Source of the DNA: AWTP1-13 sp963797005
Lineage (GTDB): Bacteria > Pseudomonadota > Alphaproteobacteria > Rhizobiales > Hyphomicrobiaceae
NCBI GenBank assembly: GCA_963797005.1
Contig: CAWCOF010000003.1
Location: 434,001 to 498,000 of the forward strand
Reading direction: 5' to 3'
DNA length: 64,000 bases
Shown here piece by piece: positions 47,434-55,713 of this stretch. Position 1 is the first letter of the stretch. Each line of letters begins with the position of its first letter. The notes beneath the pieces are model-generated. The model saw only the letters and a program-made list of their open reading frames with translations, did no database searches and was not told where the DNA came from. Position numbers and translations under genes: made by a program.

Positions 47434-48244
47434 CTACTCGGTGGTGATCCCCGCGTCCTTCACGACCTTCACCCAGCGCGCATTCTCCTGGCGCATGAAC
47501 GTGCCGAACTCCGCGGGCGTCATGAGGCGAATCTCCGCGCCCTCGTCACGAGCCGCTTCTTCACCGCGGGGACATTCACCACTTCCGCGACGGCCGCGTT
47601 GATCTTCTGCACGACGTCGGCGGGCATTCCCTTCGGACCGACCAGGCCGGTCCACGTGCCCACGTCGAAATCGGCGAGCCCCAGCTCTGCCATTGTCGGG
47701 ACGTCGGGCACGATGGGACTGCGCTCTTTCGACGCGAGCCCGATCGCGCGCACCTTGCCGCCGCGGATCTGCGGCACTACGGCCGGCAACCTCGCGAAGT
47801 TGACCTGCGCTTCGCCCGACATGATCGCGAGCACCGACGGCGCGCCTCGCTTGTACGGGACGTGCGTGATGTTGGCGTTGAGGCCTTTCACCAGGAGCTC
47901 ACCCGCGAGGTGCCCGGGCGAGCCCACACCCGACGACGAATGGAACGTCGGCGACTTCACCGAGAGCGCCTTCAGGTCGCCAACCGTCTTGAACGTGGTC
48001 TGCGGCGAGGCGATCATGATCATCGGGTACGAGCCCACCAGCGCGACCGGCGTGAAATCGTCGAGCGGATGAAATCGCTGCTTCGTCAGGCCGGGATCAT
48101 CGCGTGCACCGCCACCGTGGTCATCAGCAGCGTGTAGCCATCCGCCGGCGCCTGGAGCATTTGCTCGGCCGCGAAGTCGCCCGCGCCACCCGGCTCGTTC
48201 TCGATCACGATGGGCTGCCTTGTCCCGGATTTGATAGAGTGCAT
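47434..48244 (-). pseudogene. TctC/Bug-family binding protein, 5'-truncated and frameshifted
   Basis: Periplasmic receptor of a tripartite tricarboxylate transporter family. Readable parts: RQPIVIENEPGGAGDFAAEQ, MLQAPADGYTLLMTTVA, then TPVALVGSYPMIMIASPQTT, FHSSSGVGSPGHLAGELL, ITHVPYKRGAPSVLAIMSGE and GLVGPKGMPADVVQKINAAV. The C-terminus after a shift near 47540 is IRLMTPAEFGTFMRQENARW. The signal peptide and about the first 60 residues of the family are absent; the readable start lies near 48244, next to the end of the TPR gene. Frame changes lie near 48090 and 47540. The missing 5' end cannot be explained by indels, so this is probably a remnant. Confidence 0.75.
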
Positions 48245-48338
48245 CGATGTGAGCGTTGGCCATGATGATTCAGGATTATCTAGATAGATCGATGCTCAAG
48301 ACTACCAGGGCACACACTGCACGACCGGGCCACTTGCG

Positions 48339-50333
48339 TCACCCCCACCCTGCGAAGTGCCGTCCCAGCGCGCCACCCACCTCGCGGACGGCGCTCGACC
48401 AATCTCCGATGGCCGGCTGCCGGAAGAGCCGCGCCGTCGGATACCAGGGGCTGTCCGGGCGATCGAGCAGCCAGACCCAGAACGGGTTGAAGGGCAGCAT
48501 TACCCACAAGGGCTTGCCCATCGCGCCCGCCAGATGCGCAACACTGGTGTCCACGGTCACCACGAGATCCACGATATCCACGAGTGCCGCCGTGTCTGCA
48601 AAGTCGTGCAATGAATCGCCGAAGTGACGAATTCGCGCATTTGCGGCAAGCATTTCACTGTCCGCACTCGATACTTCCTTCTGCAGGCTGATCCACTCGA
48701 TGTCTTCCGTGAGCAGCGGCAGGACGTCCGTCAATCCGATGCTGCGCAGGTCGCGCCGGAGCGTCTTGCTGCCGCTCCACGCGAGGCCCACGCGCGGCCG
48801 CGTGGCCGCGCCGAGCAGCGATCGCCACCGGGCCGCGCGTGCCGGGTCGCTGCGAACGTAAGGAACGTCATGCGGTACATCGTGGAGCGTGGTCCTGAAC
48901 GCGCCGGGCGCGCTCATGAGCGAGCAATGGAAGTCGAAGTCGGGCAACGCTTCGCCCTCGGCGATCACCTGCGTTGCCTCGAATTGACCTGCGAGCAGCG
49001 GCACGAGCGGAGGCTGCACTTGCAGCACCACTTGCGCCCCGGCTGCCACGGCACGCTGCGCATACCGACAGAATAGCAGGGTATCTCCGAGACCCTGTTC
49101 GCTGTGCAACAGCAGCGTCTTGCCCGCGAGCGGCGTCGCGCCATCCCATTGCGGTTGCGCGAAATCTCGGCGCGGGCTCGCCTTCCCCGGCGCCTCCCAG
49201 CGCCATTCGAAGTGCGGCCACGCGGACAGGTAATCGCCGAGCAGCAGCCGGCAATTCGCAAGATTCCAGTGCGCACCGGCGAACTCGGGATCGAGGGCCA
49301 ACACGCGCTCGTAGCTCGCGATCGCCTCCTGATGGCGATGCAGATCGCGCAGCGCGTTGCCCCGGTTGCACCATGCGTCGACGTAGCCGGGCGCGAGCGC
49401 TACCGCCTCGTCGAAACTGGACAACGCCTCGGCGTGACGCGAGAGCTCCGCGAGCGAATTGCCGCGCGAAAACCAGGCCTCCGGGAAATCGGGCTTCAAA
49501 AGCAGCGCCTGATCGTCGCTCGCCAGGGCTTGCTCGTGCTGTCCCATATCGGTCCGCACCATCGCGCGGTTGTGATAGGCCCCGGCATAGCCGGGTCGCT
49601 GCGCCAGCGCCCGCTCGAAGCTCGCAAGCGCCTCGTCGTAGCGCTTGAGCCAACCGAGGGCCGCGCCGCGGTTGTTGCTGGCCTCCGCAAAGTCGGGCCT
49701 GAGCGCGAGCGCACGTTCGTAGCTCGAGAGCGCCTCGGCGTGGCGCTCGAGACTCGCAAACGCCACGCCCCGGTTGTTCCACGCCTCCGCAAAGTCGGGT
49801 TGGAGCGCCAATGCGCGGTCGTAGCTCGCGAGGGCGTCGCCCGGTCTGCCGAGACGGCGCAGCGCGTTGCCGTGCTCGTTGTGCGCGGCTGCGGAGCCCG
49901 GCGCCAGCTCGATCGCGCGCCCGTAGCTTCCCACTGCTTCGGCGTGGCGCCCGAGATCGCGCAACGCATTGCCGCGATTGTAGTGGCACTCGGCATAGCC
50001 CGAATCGATGGCGAGCGCCCGCTCGTAGCTCGAGAGCGCGTCCGCATGCCGCAGCATCCGCCCCAGCGCCACGCCATGGTTGTTGTGGACTTGAGCGCTC
50101 GCGGGATTGACCGCGCAGGCCCGCGACAGTAGCTCGACCGCCTCCCGCGTTCTCGCCGATTCGAGCGCGATGACCGCGAGGAATTGCAGCGCCCGGACGT
50201 CGTCGCCTTGCGCGACCAGCACGCCGCGACAAAGGCGTTCGGCCTCCGCCCGATCGCCGCGCTGAAAGGCGCCAACGGCGAGCTGCAATGCCTCGGGTGG
50301 CGTCGGCGCACCGGTGCGAGACGCGCCCTGCAC
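48339..50333 (-). CDS. TPR-repeat protein with a C-terminal glycosyltransferase-like domain
   Basis: 664 residues, fully open. After a short N-terminus it carries about nine 34-residue TPRs (about 80-390), each near the pattern A-x-x-x-x-GNAL-x-x-L-x-RHAEAL-x-SYERAL. The C-terminal domain (about 400-660) has PQWDGATPLAGKTLLLHSEQ, EQGLGDTLLFCRYAQR, RVGLAWSGSKTLRRDLRSIG and VVTVDTSVAHLAGAMGKPLW. These match the glycosyltransferase family 9 / ADP-heptose-transferase-like end seen in bacterial SPINDLY-type TPR proteins. No signal peptide. The gene is transcribed just after the phasin gene, 6 bases apart. Acceptor unknown. Confidence 0.9.
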   Translation of the reverse strand: MQGASRTGAPTPPEALQLAVGAFQRGDRAEAERLCRGVLVAQGDDVRALQFLAVIALESARTREAVELLSRACAVNPASAQVHNNHGVALGRMLRHADALSSYERALAIDSGYAECHYNRGNALRDLGRHAEAVGSYGRAIELAPGSAAAHNEHGNALRRLGRPGDALASYDRALALQPDFAEAWNNRGVAFASLERHAEALSSYERALALRPDFAEASNNRGAALGWLKRYDEALASFERALAQRPGYAGAYHNRAMVRTDMGQHEQALASDDQALLLKPDFPEAWFSRGNSLAELSRHAEALSSFDEAVALAPGYVDAWCNRGNALRDLHRHQEAIASYERVLALDPEFAGAHWNLANCRLLLGDYLSAWPHFEWRWEAPGKASPRRDFAQPQWDGATPLAGKTLLLHSEQGLGDTLLFCRYAQRAVAAGAQVVLQVQPPLVPLLAGQFEATQVIAEGEALPDFDFHCSLMSAPGAFRTTLHDVPHDVPYVRSDPARAARWRSLLGAATRPRVGLAWSGSKTLRRDLRSIGLTDVLPLLTEDIEWISLQKEVSSADSEMLAANARIRHFGDSLHDFADTAALVDIVDLVVTVDTSVAHLAGAMGKPLWVMLPFNPFWVWLLDRPDSPWYPTARLFRQPAIGDWSSAVREVGGALGRHFAGWG
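49260..50090 (-). repeat. Tandem 102-bp units encoding TPRs
   Basis: About eight units of 102 bases, each 34 codons, with strongly conserved pieces encoding RHAEALSSYERALAL and its variants. Similar phrases recur at 102-base spacing (for example near 49730, 49830, 49930 and 50030). The units are close enough in DNA to recombine or to be mis-assembled. Confidence 0.7.
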
Positions 50334-50339
50334 GAACGC

Positions 50340-50981
50340 TTACCGCTTCATGCCGGGCACGTACCTCGCGAAGTCGCCCATCACACGCTGCATCGACTCG
50401 AACGCGTTGCCGCCCGACGAGACGACGCCTTGCATCGCCTGGATCACGTTCTGCGCCTGGCGCAGGTCGGGCATCATCGCCATCGCCGCCTTCGCTTCCT
50501 TGACGCCCGGCACGCCCGCCATCTGCTCTTCCATCATCACGAACAGGCGCTTCTGCATCTCGACGATCATGTCGAACATCTGGCCCCAGTAGCGCATGGC
50601 ATGCTCCACCGCTTCCTGCGACGCGGTTTGTCCGGCGGCCATCATCTGCTCGGGGCTGCCGGCTTCGGCGGCGCGCTTGGCGGCCTTGCGGCCCAGCGCC
50701 CGCGACGCCTCCTCGCCTTCGAACTGCAGGCGGCGGAGCTTCGTGGTGTTCTCGATCGCGGCGTTGATGATGTCGAGCGCCAGCTTGGCGTTGGCCTTGT
50801 AGAGGTCCATCGCCTGCTCGGGCGTCATCAGCTTGGCCATCTTCGAGAGGTCGGGCATCCGGCCCATCGGAAACGGTGCATCCTTGCCGGCAGGAGCCGC
50901 CGTCGCTTTCTTCACGGGGCGCTTCTTCGCGGGCTTGCGCGCGGTCTTCTTCGCAGCCGGTGCGGGGGTTTTCTTTGCCAT
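50340..50981 (-). CDS. Phasin-family PHB-granule protein with a histone-like N-terminus
   Basis: 213 residues. The N-terminus (AKKTPAPAAKKTARKPAKKR, then PVKKATAAP) is Lys/Ala/Pro-rich like histone H1 and the tail of PhaF. The rest is helical and amphipathic: MTPEQAMDLYKANAKLALDI, AAIENTTKLRRLQFEGEEAS, YWGQMFDMIVEMQKRLFVMM, VIQAMQGVVSS. That is phasin (PF09361-type) in character. AAGGAG 8 bases upstream supports the second ATG (50981). Phasins coat PHB granules. The basic tail suggests DNA contact as well, by analogy with PhaF. The window also has phaB, bdhA and a patatin. Confidence 0.88.
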   Translation of the reverse strand: MAKKTPAPAAKKTARKPAKKRPVKKATAAPAGKDAPFPMGRMPDLSKMAKLMTPEQAMDLYKANAKLALDIINAAIENTTKLRRLQFEGEEASRALGRKAAKRAAEAGSPEQMMAAGQTASQEAVEHAMRYWGQMFDMIVEMQKRLFVMMEEQMAGVPGVKEAKAAMAMMPDLRQAQNVIQAMQGVVSSGGNAFESMQRVMGDFARYVPGMKR

Positions 50982-51148
50982 GGAGCGCTCCTTCGTCAAG
51001 GGACCTGGACGGAAGATGAGACTCCCATTCCCGGGCTGCCGTCAAGCGCGTCTTGCATCGCATGGCGGACCCGGCGCGCGTGCTAGCATCCTCGGTCCGC
51101 CGCCGGAAACGCAGCGCGGCTCGCTCCATCTACCCAAGGGGAAGCACG

Positions 51149-52331
51149 ATGTCGAATTTGCGCGAACGGTTCGGCCGGCCGCTTCGTCTCGGCGTCATCG
51201 GCGGCGGTCCGGACTCCTGGATCGGGCGCGTGCATCGCAGCGCTGCCGAGATGGACGGCTGGTGGCGATGCGCGCCGGCGTGTTTTCCAGCGATCCGGCG
51301 CGCTCGCGCACCGCGGGCGGTCGCCTTTGGCTTCGACACCGGAGCGCAGCTACGGCACGGTGGAGGAGATGCTCGCGCAGGAAGAGCGCGCGCGCCGACG
51401 GCATCGACGCGGTCGCGATCATGACGCCGAACGACACGCACTATCCGTTCGCCGCCGCCGCGCTCGACGCCGGCCTCGACGTCATCTGCGACAAGCCGGT
51501 CACCCACGATTTCGCGCAGGCCTGCGACCTGGTCGCGCGCGCCCGCTCGCAACCCGGCTGTTCGCCATCGCCCACGGCTACGCGGCGTATCCGATGACGC
51601 GCTACGCCGCGCAGCTCGTGCGCGACGGTGCGCTCGGGCCGCGTTGCGGCTGGTGCAGGTCGAATACATCCAGGCCGGCATGGCGACGCGCGTGGAGGAT
51701 GGTCCGCAGAACAATCGCTTTCGCTGGATCCTCGATCCCGAGCGCAGCGGCCTCGCGCTGGTGATGAGCGCCATCGGCTGCCACGCGCAGCATCTCGCGT
51801 CGTTCGTGGCGCGCGGCGCAGGTCGCGCGCGTGTCGCGGCCGACGTCGGCACGCTGCTGCCGGGGCGCAAGGTCGTCGACTACGTCTCCGCGCTGGTGGA
51901 ATTCGAAGGCGACGTGCGCGGCACGTTCACGGTGACGCAGGCGGCCGCGGGCGGCGAGAACGACATCCGGCTGCGCGTCTACGGCGAGAAGGGCATGCTC
52001 GAATGGTACCATCGCGAGCGCGTCCTATCTGCGCCTCGCGCTGCAGGGCGAGCCCGTGCGCGTGATCGGCCGCGGCGATCCTTTCCTGCCGCCGGAGATC
52101 CTCGCGCTCGGACGCTCGCCGCGCGGTCATCCCGAAGGCCTGCGCGACGCGTTCGCGAACATCTACGCCGAGGTCGCGCAGGACCGCATGGCCCGCGCGC
52201 TCGGCGAGTCCGTTCCGGCGCTGCCCTACCCGCGCATCGAGGAAGGCGCGCACACGATGGCGTTCATCGAGGCGTGCCTGCGCTCGCACGCGAGCGGCCG
52301 CTGGGAGACCGTCGCGCAGGTGCCGACCTGA
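51149..52331 (+). CDS. Gfo/Idh/MocA-family oxidoreductase (frameshifted)
   Basis: NAD(P)-dependent sugar or cyclitol-type oxidoreductase, about 390 residues. Rossmann glycines in PLRLGVIGGGPDSWIGRVHR, then AVAIMTPNDTHYPFAAAALD and DVICDKPVTHDF (the EKP/DKP motif with the catalytic Lys), then IAHGYAAYPMTRYAAQLVR and, in the C-terminal domain, LVQVEYIQAGMATRVEDG, GCHAQHLASFVARGAG and LRVYGEKGMLEWYH. It ends EEGAHTMAFIEACLRSHASG. Frame changes lie near 51260, 51390, 51550, 51645 and 52020. Neighbours give no substrate clue. Confidence 0.85.
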
Positions 52332-52424
52332 CGCGTTCCGCCGGCGGATGCCGCGCTGCGCATCGCGCCTTCGACCAGCGCCGCCGGAGGCGCCGAAAGC
52401 GTAATCAGCACGAGCACACGCTCC

Positions 52425-53386
52425 TCACGCCAGCGGGATCCGGTCCCTGTTGTGCGCGAGCCACGCGTCGAACGTCTTCAGCGACGGATTGAGGGCGCGG
52501 GATTCTTCCACGCTGCGCGCGGCGATGTACTGCGCGTTGAAGTCGCGCTTGAACTGGAACATGTTGCCGAGGTCGTCGGCGCCGGGGAAGCCGAACGCCG
52601 CGATAGACGTCCGGCGACACGCGTTGTAGCGCACCTCGCTGCCCGAGCGCCTTCGTGAAGGCGCGCCGCCATCTCGGCGCCGGTCAGGTGCTCGCCCGCG
52701 ATGCCGACGGTCTTGCCGATGAGCGTCGCTGCCGCCGCTTGAAGATGCCGTAGGCGCACTTGCCGATGTCTTCGGCGGCGATGCCCGGCAGCTTCGCGTC
52801 GCCCATCGGGAACGTGAGCTGCAGCATGCCGTCGCGGCCCCTGCTTGGGTCCCATGCCGAAGTAGATGAAGTTGTCCCAGTAGAACGAGGTCAGCAGGAA
52901 CGTCGTGGGCACGCCGGCGTCGCTGAAAACGTGGTCGGCCTCGCCCTTCGCGTCGAAGTGCGGCACCTTGTACTTGCCCATGCAGCGTCGGCATGCGGTC
53001 GTCGTCGAGCGGCACGAACTTGCGCGTGTCCTCGAGCGTCGACCAGATCACGTGCTGCAACGCCGGCGGCCTTCGCGGCCGCGGCCATGTTGCGCGCCTC
53101 GGCCATTTCCTTCTCCGGCGAGAAGTGATCCCAGAAGAACGTCACGCAGATAGGCGCCGTAGGCGCCGGCGAAAGCGCGCGCTCAGGCTCGCCTCGTCGT
53201 CGACGTCGGCCGCGACGACCTCGGCGCCCTGCGGCCGCCAGCGCCTGCGCCTTGTCGGAGTTCGCGTCGCGCGTGATGCGCGCGCGCCGCGAAGCCGCCG
53301 TCCGGGTCCGCGAGGATGGCGCGCACGAGGCCGCCGCCCTGCGCGCCGGTCGCCCCGACGACCGCGATGATTTTCTTGTCCGCCAT
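52425..53386 (-). CDS. NmrA-type NAD(P)-binding protein (frameshifted)
   Basis: Atypical SDR of about 315 residues, with NmrA/HSCARG-like Rossmann start KKIIAVVGATGAQGGGLVRA and later VIWSTLEDTRKFVPLDDDRM, KVPHFDAKGEADHVFSDAGV, PTTFLLTSFYWDNFIYFGMG and IGKTVGIAGEHLTGAEMAA. Such proteins act as NADP-redox sensors or as atypical dehydrogenases. Here the C-terminal segment RDFNAQYIAARSVEESRALN supports the HSCARG-like group. Frame changes lie near 53300, 53215, 53155, 53060, 52985, 52850, 52735 and 52610. It faces cbpA across 124 bases. Confidence 0.8.
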
Positions 53387-53510
53387 GCGCAGCTCCTCAT
53401 GCGAGCGTCCGCGGACCGCCGCGGGCGCGAAGAAGCGATAATAGACGAACGCCGGGGGTCGACGAGGTTGTCATAATGGTGAATTCCGCCCTCTGCGCAG
53501 GCCAACTTCG

Positions 53511-54455
53511 ATGAAATACAAGGACTACTACGCGATCCTCGGCGTCGCCAAGGATGCGTCCGCCGACGACATCAAGTCCGCCTATCGCCGGCTCGCGCGG
53601 AAATATCATCCGGACGTGTCCAAGGAAAAGGACGCCGAGGAAAAATTCAAGGAGATGTCCGAGGCCTACGAGACGCTCAAGGACCCGGAGAAGCGCGCAG
53701 CGTACGACCAGCTCGGAAGCTACAAGCCCGGCCAGGAGTTCCGCCCGCCGCCCGACTGGGGCGGACAGTTCGCGCAAGGTCCGGGCGGCTTCGACGATAT
53801 CGATCTCTCCGACCTGTTCGCCGCGTTCGGCGGCGGCGGTCTCGGCCGCGGCGGGCGCCGAGCCGACCGCCCGATGCCGGGCAGCGACTACGAGGCGATC
53901 GTGCGCATCTCGTTCGAGCAGGCCTACGAGGGTACGGAAATCGACCTCGAGCTGTCCGCACTCGAGTGGGACCCCGACGGCGGCATGCGCCGCGTGCCGC
54001 ATCGGGTGAAGACGCGTGTTCCGCGTGGTGTCACCGACGGCGAGAAGCTGCGCGTGCCTGGCAAGGGCGGCAAGGGGGCGCACGGCGGCCCCAACGGCGA
54101 CCTCTACCTCGACATCGAGGTCGCAGCGCACCCGCTCTATCGTGTCGCCGGCAAGGATCTCTACGTCGATCTGCCGCTGGCGCCGTGGGAGGCCGTGCTC
54201 GGCGTCAACGTGCAACTGCCGACGCCCGGCGGCGCGGTATCGCTGCGGGTGCCCGCCGGTACGCGCGCCGGACAGCAATTGCGGCTGTCGGGCCGCGGCA
54301 TGACGCGCGGCAAGGATGCGGGTCACATGTATGCGATCGTGCGCATCGAGGTGCCGACCGTCATCGACGACAAGCAGCGCGCGCTGTTCAGGCAGCTCGC
54401 GGAGACGACCAACTTCAATCCGCGCGCACGACTCGACGAGGAGGCGGCCCGATGA
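53511..54455 (+). CDS. cbpA: CbpA-type DnaJ-domain protein
   Basis: 314-residue co-chaperone/nucleoid protein. N-terminal J domain (about 1-70) with HPD at 33-35 (RKYHPDVSKEKDAEEKFKE), glycine/phenylalanine-rich linker (about 75-125, FGGGGLGRGGRRADRPMPGS), and a C-terminal two-barrel substrate-binding region (IVRISFEQAYEGTEIDLEL, VKTRVPRGVTDGEKLRVPGK, NVQLPTPGGAVSLRVPAGTR). The zinc-finger of DnaJ is absent, as in CbpA. Overlaps cbpM by an ATGA. Confidence 0.95.
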   Translation: MKYKDYYAILGVAKDASADDIKSAYRRLARKYHPDVSKEKDAEEKFKEMSEAYETLKDPEKRAAYDQLGSYKPGQEFRPPPDWGGQFAQGPGGFDDIDLSDLFAAFGGGGLGRGGRRADRPMPGSDYEAIVRISFEQAYEGTEIDLELSALEWDPDGGMRRVPHRVKTRVPRGVTDGEKLRVPGKGGKGAHGGPNGDLYLDIEVAAHPLYRVAGKDLYVDLPLAPWEAVLGVNVQLPTPGGAVSLRVPAGTRAGQQLRLSGRGMTRGKDAGHMYAIVRIEVPTVIDDKQRALFRQLAETTNFNPRARLDEEAAR

Positions 54456-54757
54456 GCGACGATGCCCTGCCTCTCGACACCGCGGCCGAAGTGACCTGGG
54501 TCGAGCTCGTGAGCGCCTCGGGATTTGCCGAGTCCGAGGTGCGCGAGCTCGTGCGCTACGGCGCGCTCGTCCCGCGTGATCCTTCCGCCGTGCAGTGGAC
54601 GTTCGAGGCGCATTACCTCGTCGTGGCGCGCACGGCGCAGCGCCTTCGCCACGACTTCGAGCTCGACACCTACGCGCTCTCCATCGTGCTCGGGTACGTC
54701 GAGCGCATCGAAGCGATGGAGACGGAGATCCGCACGCTGCGCGCGAAGCTCGGATAG
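54452..54757 (+). CDS. cbpM: CbpM chaperone modulator
   Basis: 101-residue partner that binds CbpA's J domain and restrains it. The MerR-like helix-turn-helix fold is visible: VTWVELVSASGFAESEVREL, VRYGALVPRDPSAVQWTFEA, AHYLVVARTAQRLRHDFELD, then a C-terminal helix VLGYVERIEAMETEIRTLRA. ATG at 54452 overlaps the cbpA stop (TGA at 54453-54455), so translation is coupled. Confidence 0.93.
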   Translation: MSDDALPLDTAAEVTWVELVSASGFAESEVRELVRYGALVPRDPSAVQWTFEAHYLVVARTAQRLRHDFELDTYALSIVLGYVERIEAMETEIRTLRAKLG

Positions 54758-54761
54758 GCCC

Positions 54762-55442
54762 GTGAGCGGTCTGCGCTCCCGGCGGCAAGCGCGACGCGCG
54801 GACCTCGGCCTGACCGCACCCGAGTTCGCCGTACTTGCGCGGCTATCCTCGCCGCCCCGCATCCAGGCCTTCCTGAACGCGATTCCGGCCAATCACGAGC
54901 TTCGCGGCGAGACGGTCCGCTCGGTGCGCGGCGTGCTCCGCCACCGCGAGGCGCATTGCATCGAAGGCGCGCTCGTCGCCGCGTGCGCGCTGTGGGTCCA
55001 CGGGGAGCCCCCGCTCGTCGCGCACCTCGACTGCGACGCGTCGGACTATCCGCACGTGGTGGCGCTGTTCCGTCGCGGCCGCTGCTGGGGCGCGGTGTCG
55101 AAGAGCAACGGCACGTGGCTGCGCTACCGCGAGCCCGTCTACCTCTCGCTGCGCGAGCTCGCGATGTCGTACTTCCACGAGTATTTCGACACGCGCGGGC
55201 GCAAGACGCTGCGTGCCTACTCGGGTGCCTACGATCTGCGGCGCGTGGAACTCGGATCGTGGGTCACGGGCGACGCGAACTGCTGGGCGCTGCACGATCG
55301 GCTGTCGGCGCTGCGCCACTATCCGCTGATCACGTCGGCGCAAGCGGGGGCGTTGACCCGCCGCGACGCCTTCGAGCGCCGCTGCGCGAAGCTCGTCGAG
55401 TATCCGCGGCCGACGTCGGCATCGCGACCGCCGCGACGTTGA
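54762..55442 (+). CDS. Transglutaminase-like conserved protein (inferred)
   Basis: 226 residues from a GTG at 54762, 4 bases after the cbpM stop, so it is third in the cbpAM operon. The core shows C66 in HREAHCIEGALVAACALW, H98 in SDYPHVVALFRRG and N116 in GAVSKSNGTWL. A Cys, a later His and a further polar residue with this spacing, next to small strands, recall the papain/transglutaminase fold (Cys-His-Asp/Asn), though this is inferred. The segment YFDTRGRKTLRAYSGAYDLR follows. No signal peptide. If it is a peptidase, CbpA might deliver or protect a substrate. Confidence 0.65.
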   Translation: MSGLRSRRQARRADLGLTAPEFAVLARLSSPPRIQAFLNAIPANHELRGETVRSVRGVLRHREAHCIEGALVAACALWVHGEPPLVAHLDCDASDYPHVVALFRRGRCWGAVSKSNGTWLRYREPVYLSLRELAMSYFHEYFDTRGRKTLRAYSGAYDLRRVELGSWVTGDANCWALHDRLSALRHYPLITSAQAGALTRRDAFERRCAKLVEYPRPTSASRPPRR

Positions 55443-55713
55443 TAGTCCGGGCGCTGCGAGTCGGCGGTGTCGGGTGACGGCCCTGAGGCGACTGTCATAC
55501 CTTTGCGAAGCGGACGCTCGGCAATTTCGCGGGTCGCCCGACTCCAGCCGTTCGCGGCCAGCTGCTAATGTGGCTGACCTTGCCGTCATCGCGGACCGTG
55601 GGTCGCCAGGCCGTTACGGGAAAACAGACATGTCGGCCATGTACCGCCGCCGCCAACGCTACGCGTTGGAGCCTTGCCGTCACCCCGATTGATATTCGTT
55701 TGGGCAGTCCTTC

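Noticed and set aside
49260..50090. CRISPR array
   Set aside because: The repeats are 102 bases, lie in an open frame and encode TPRs; there are no unique spacers and no cas genes.
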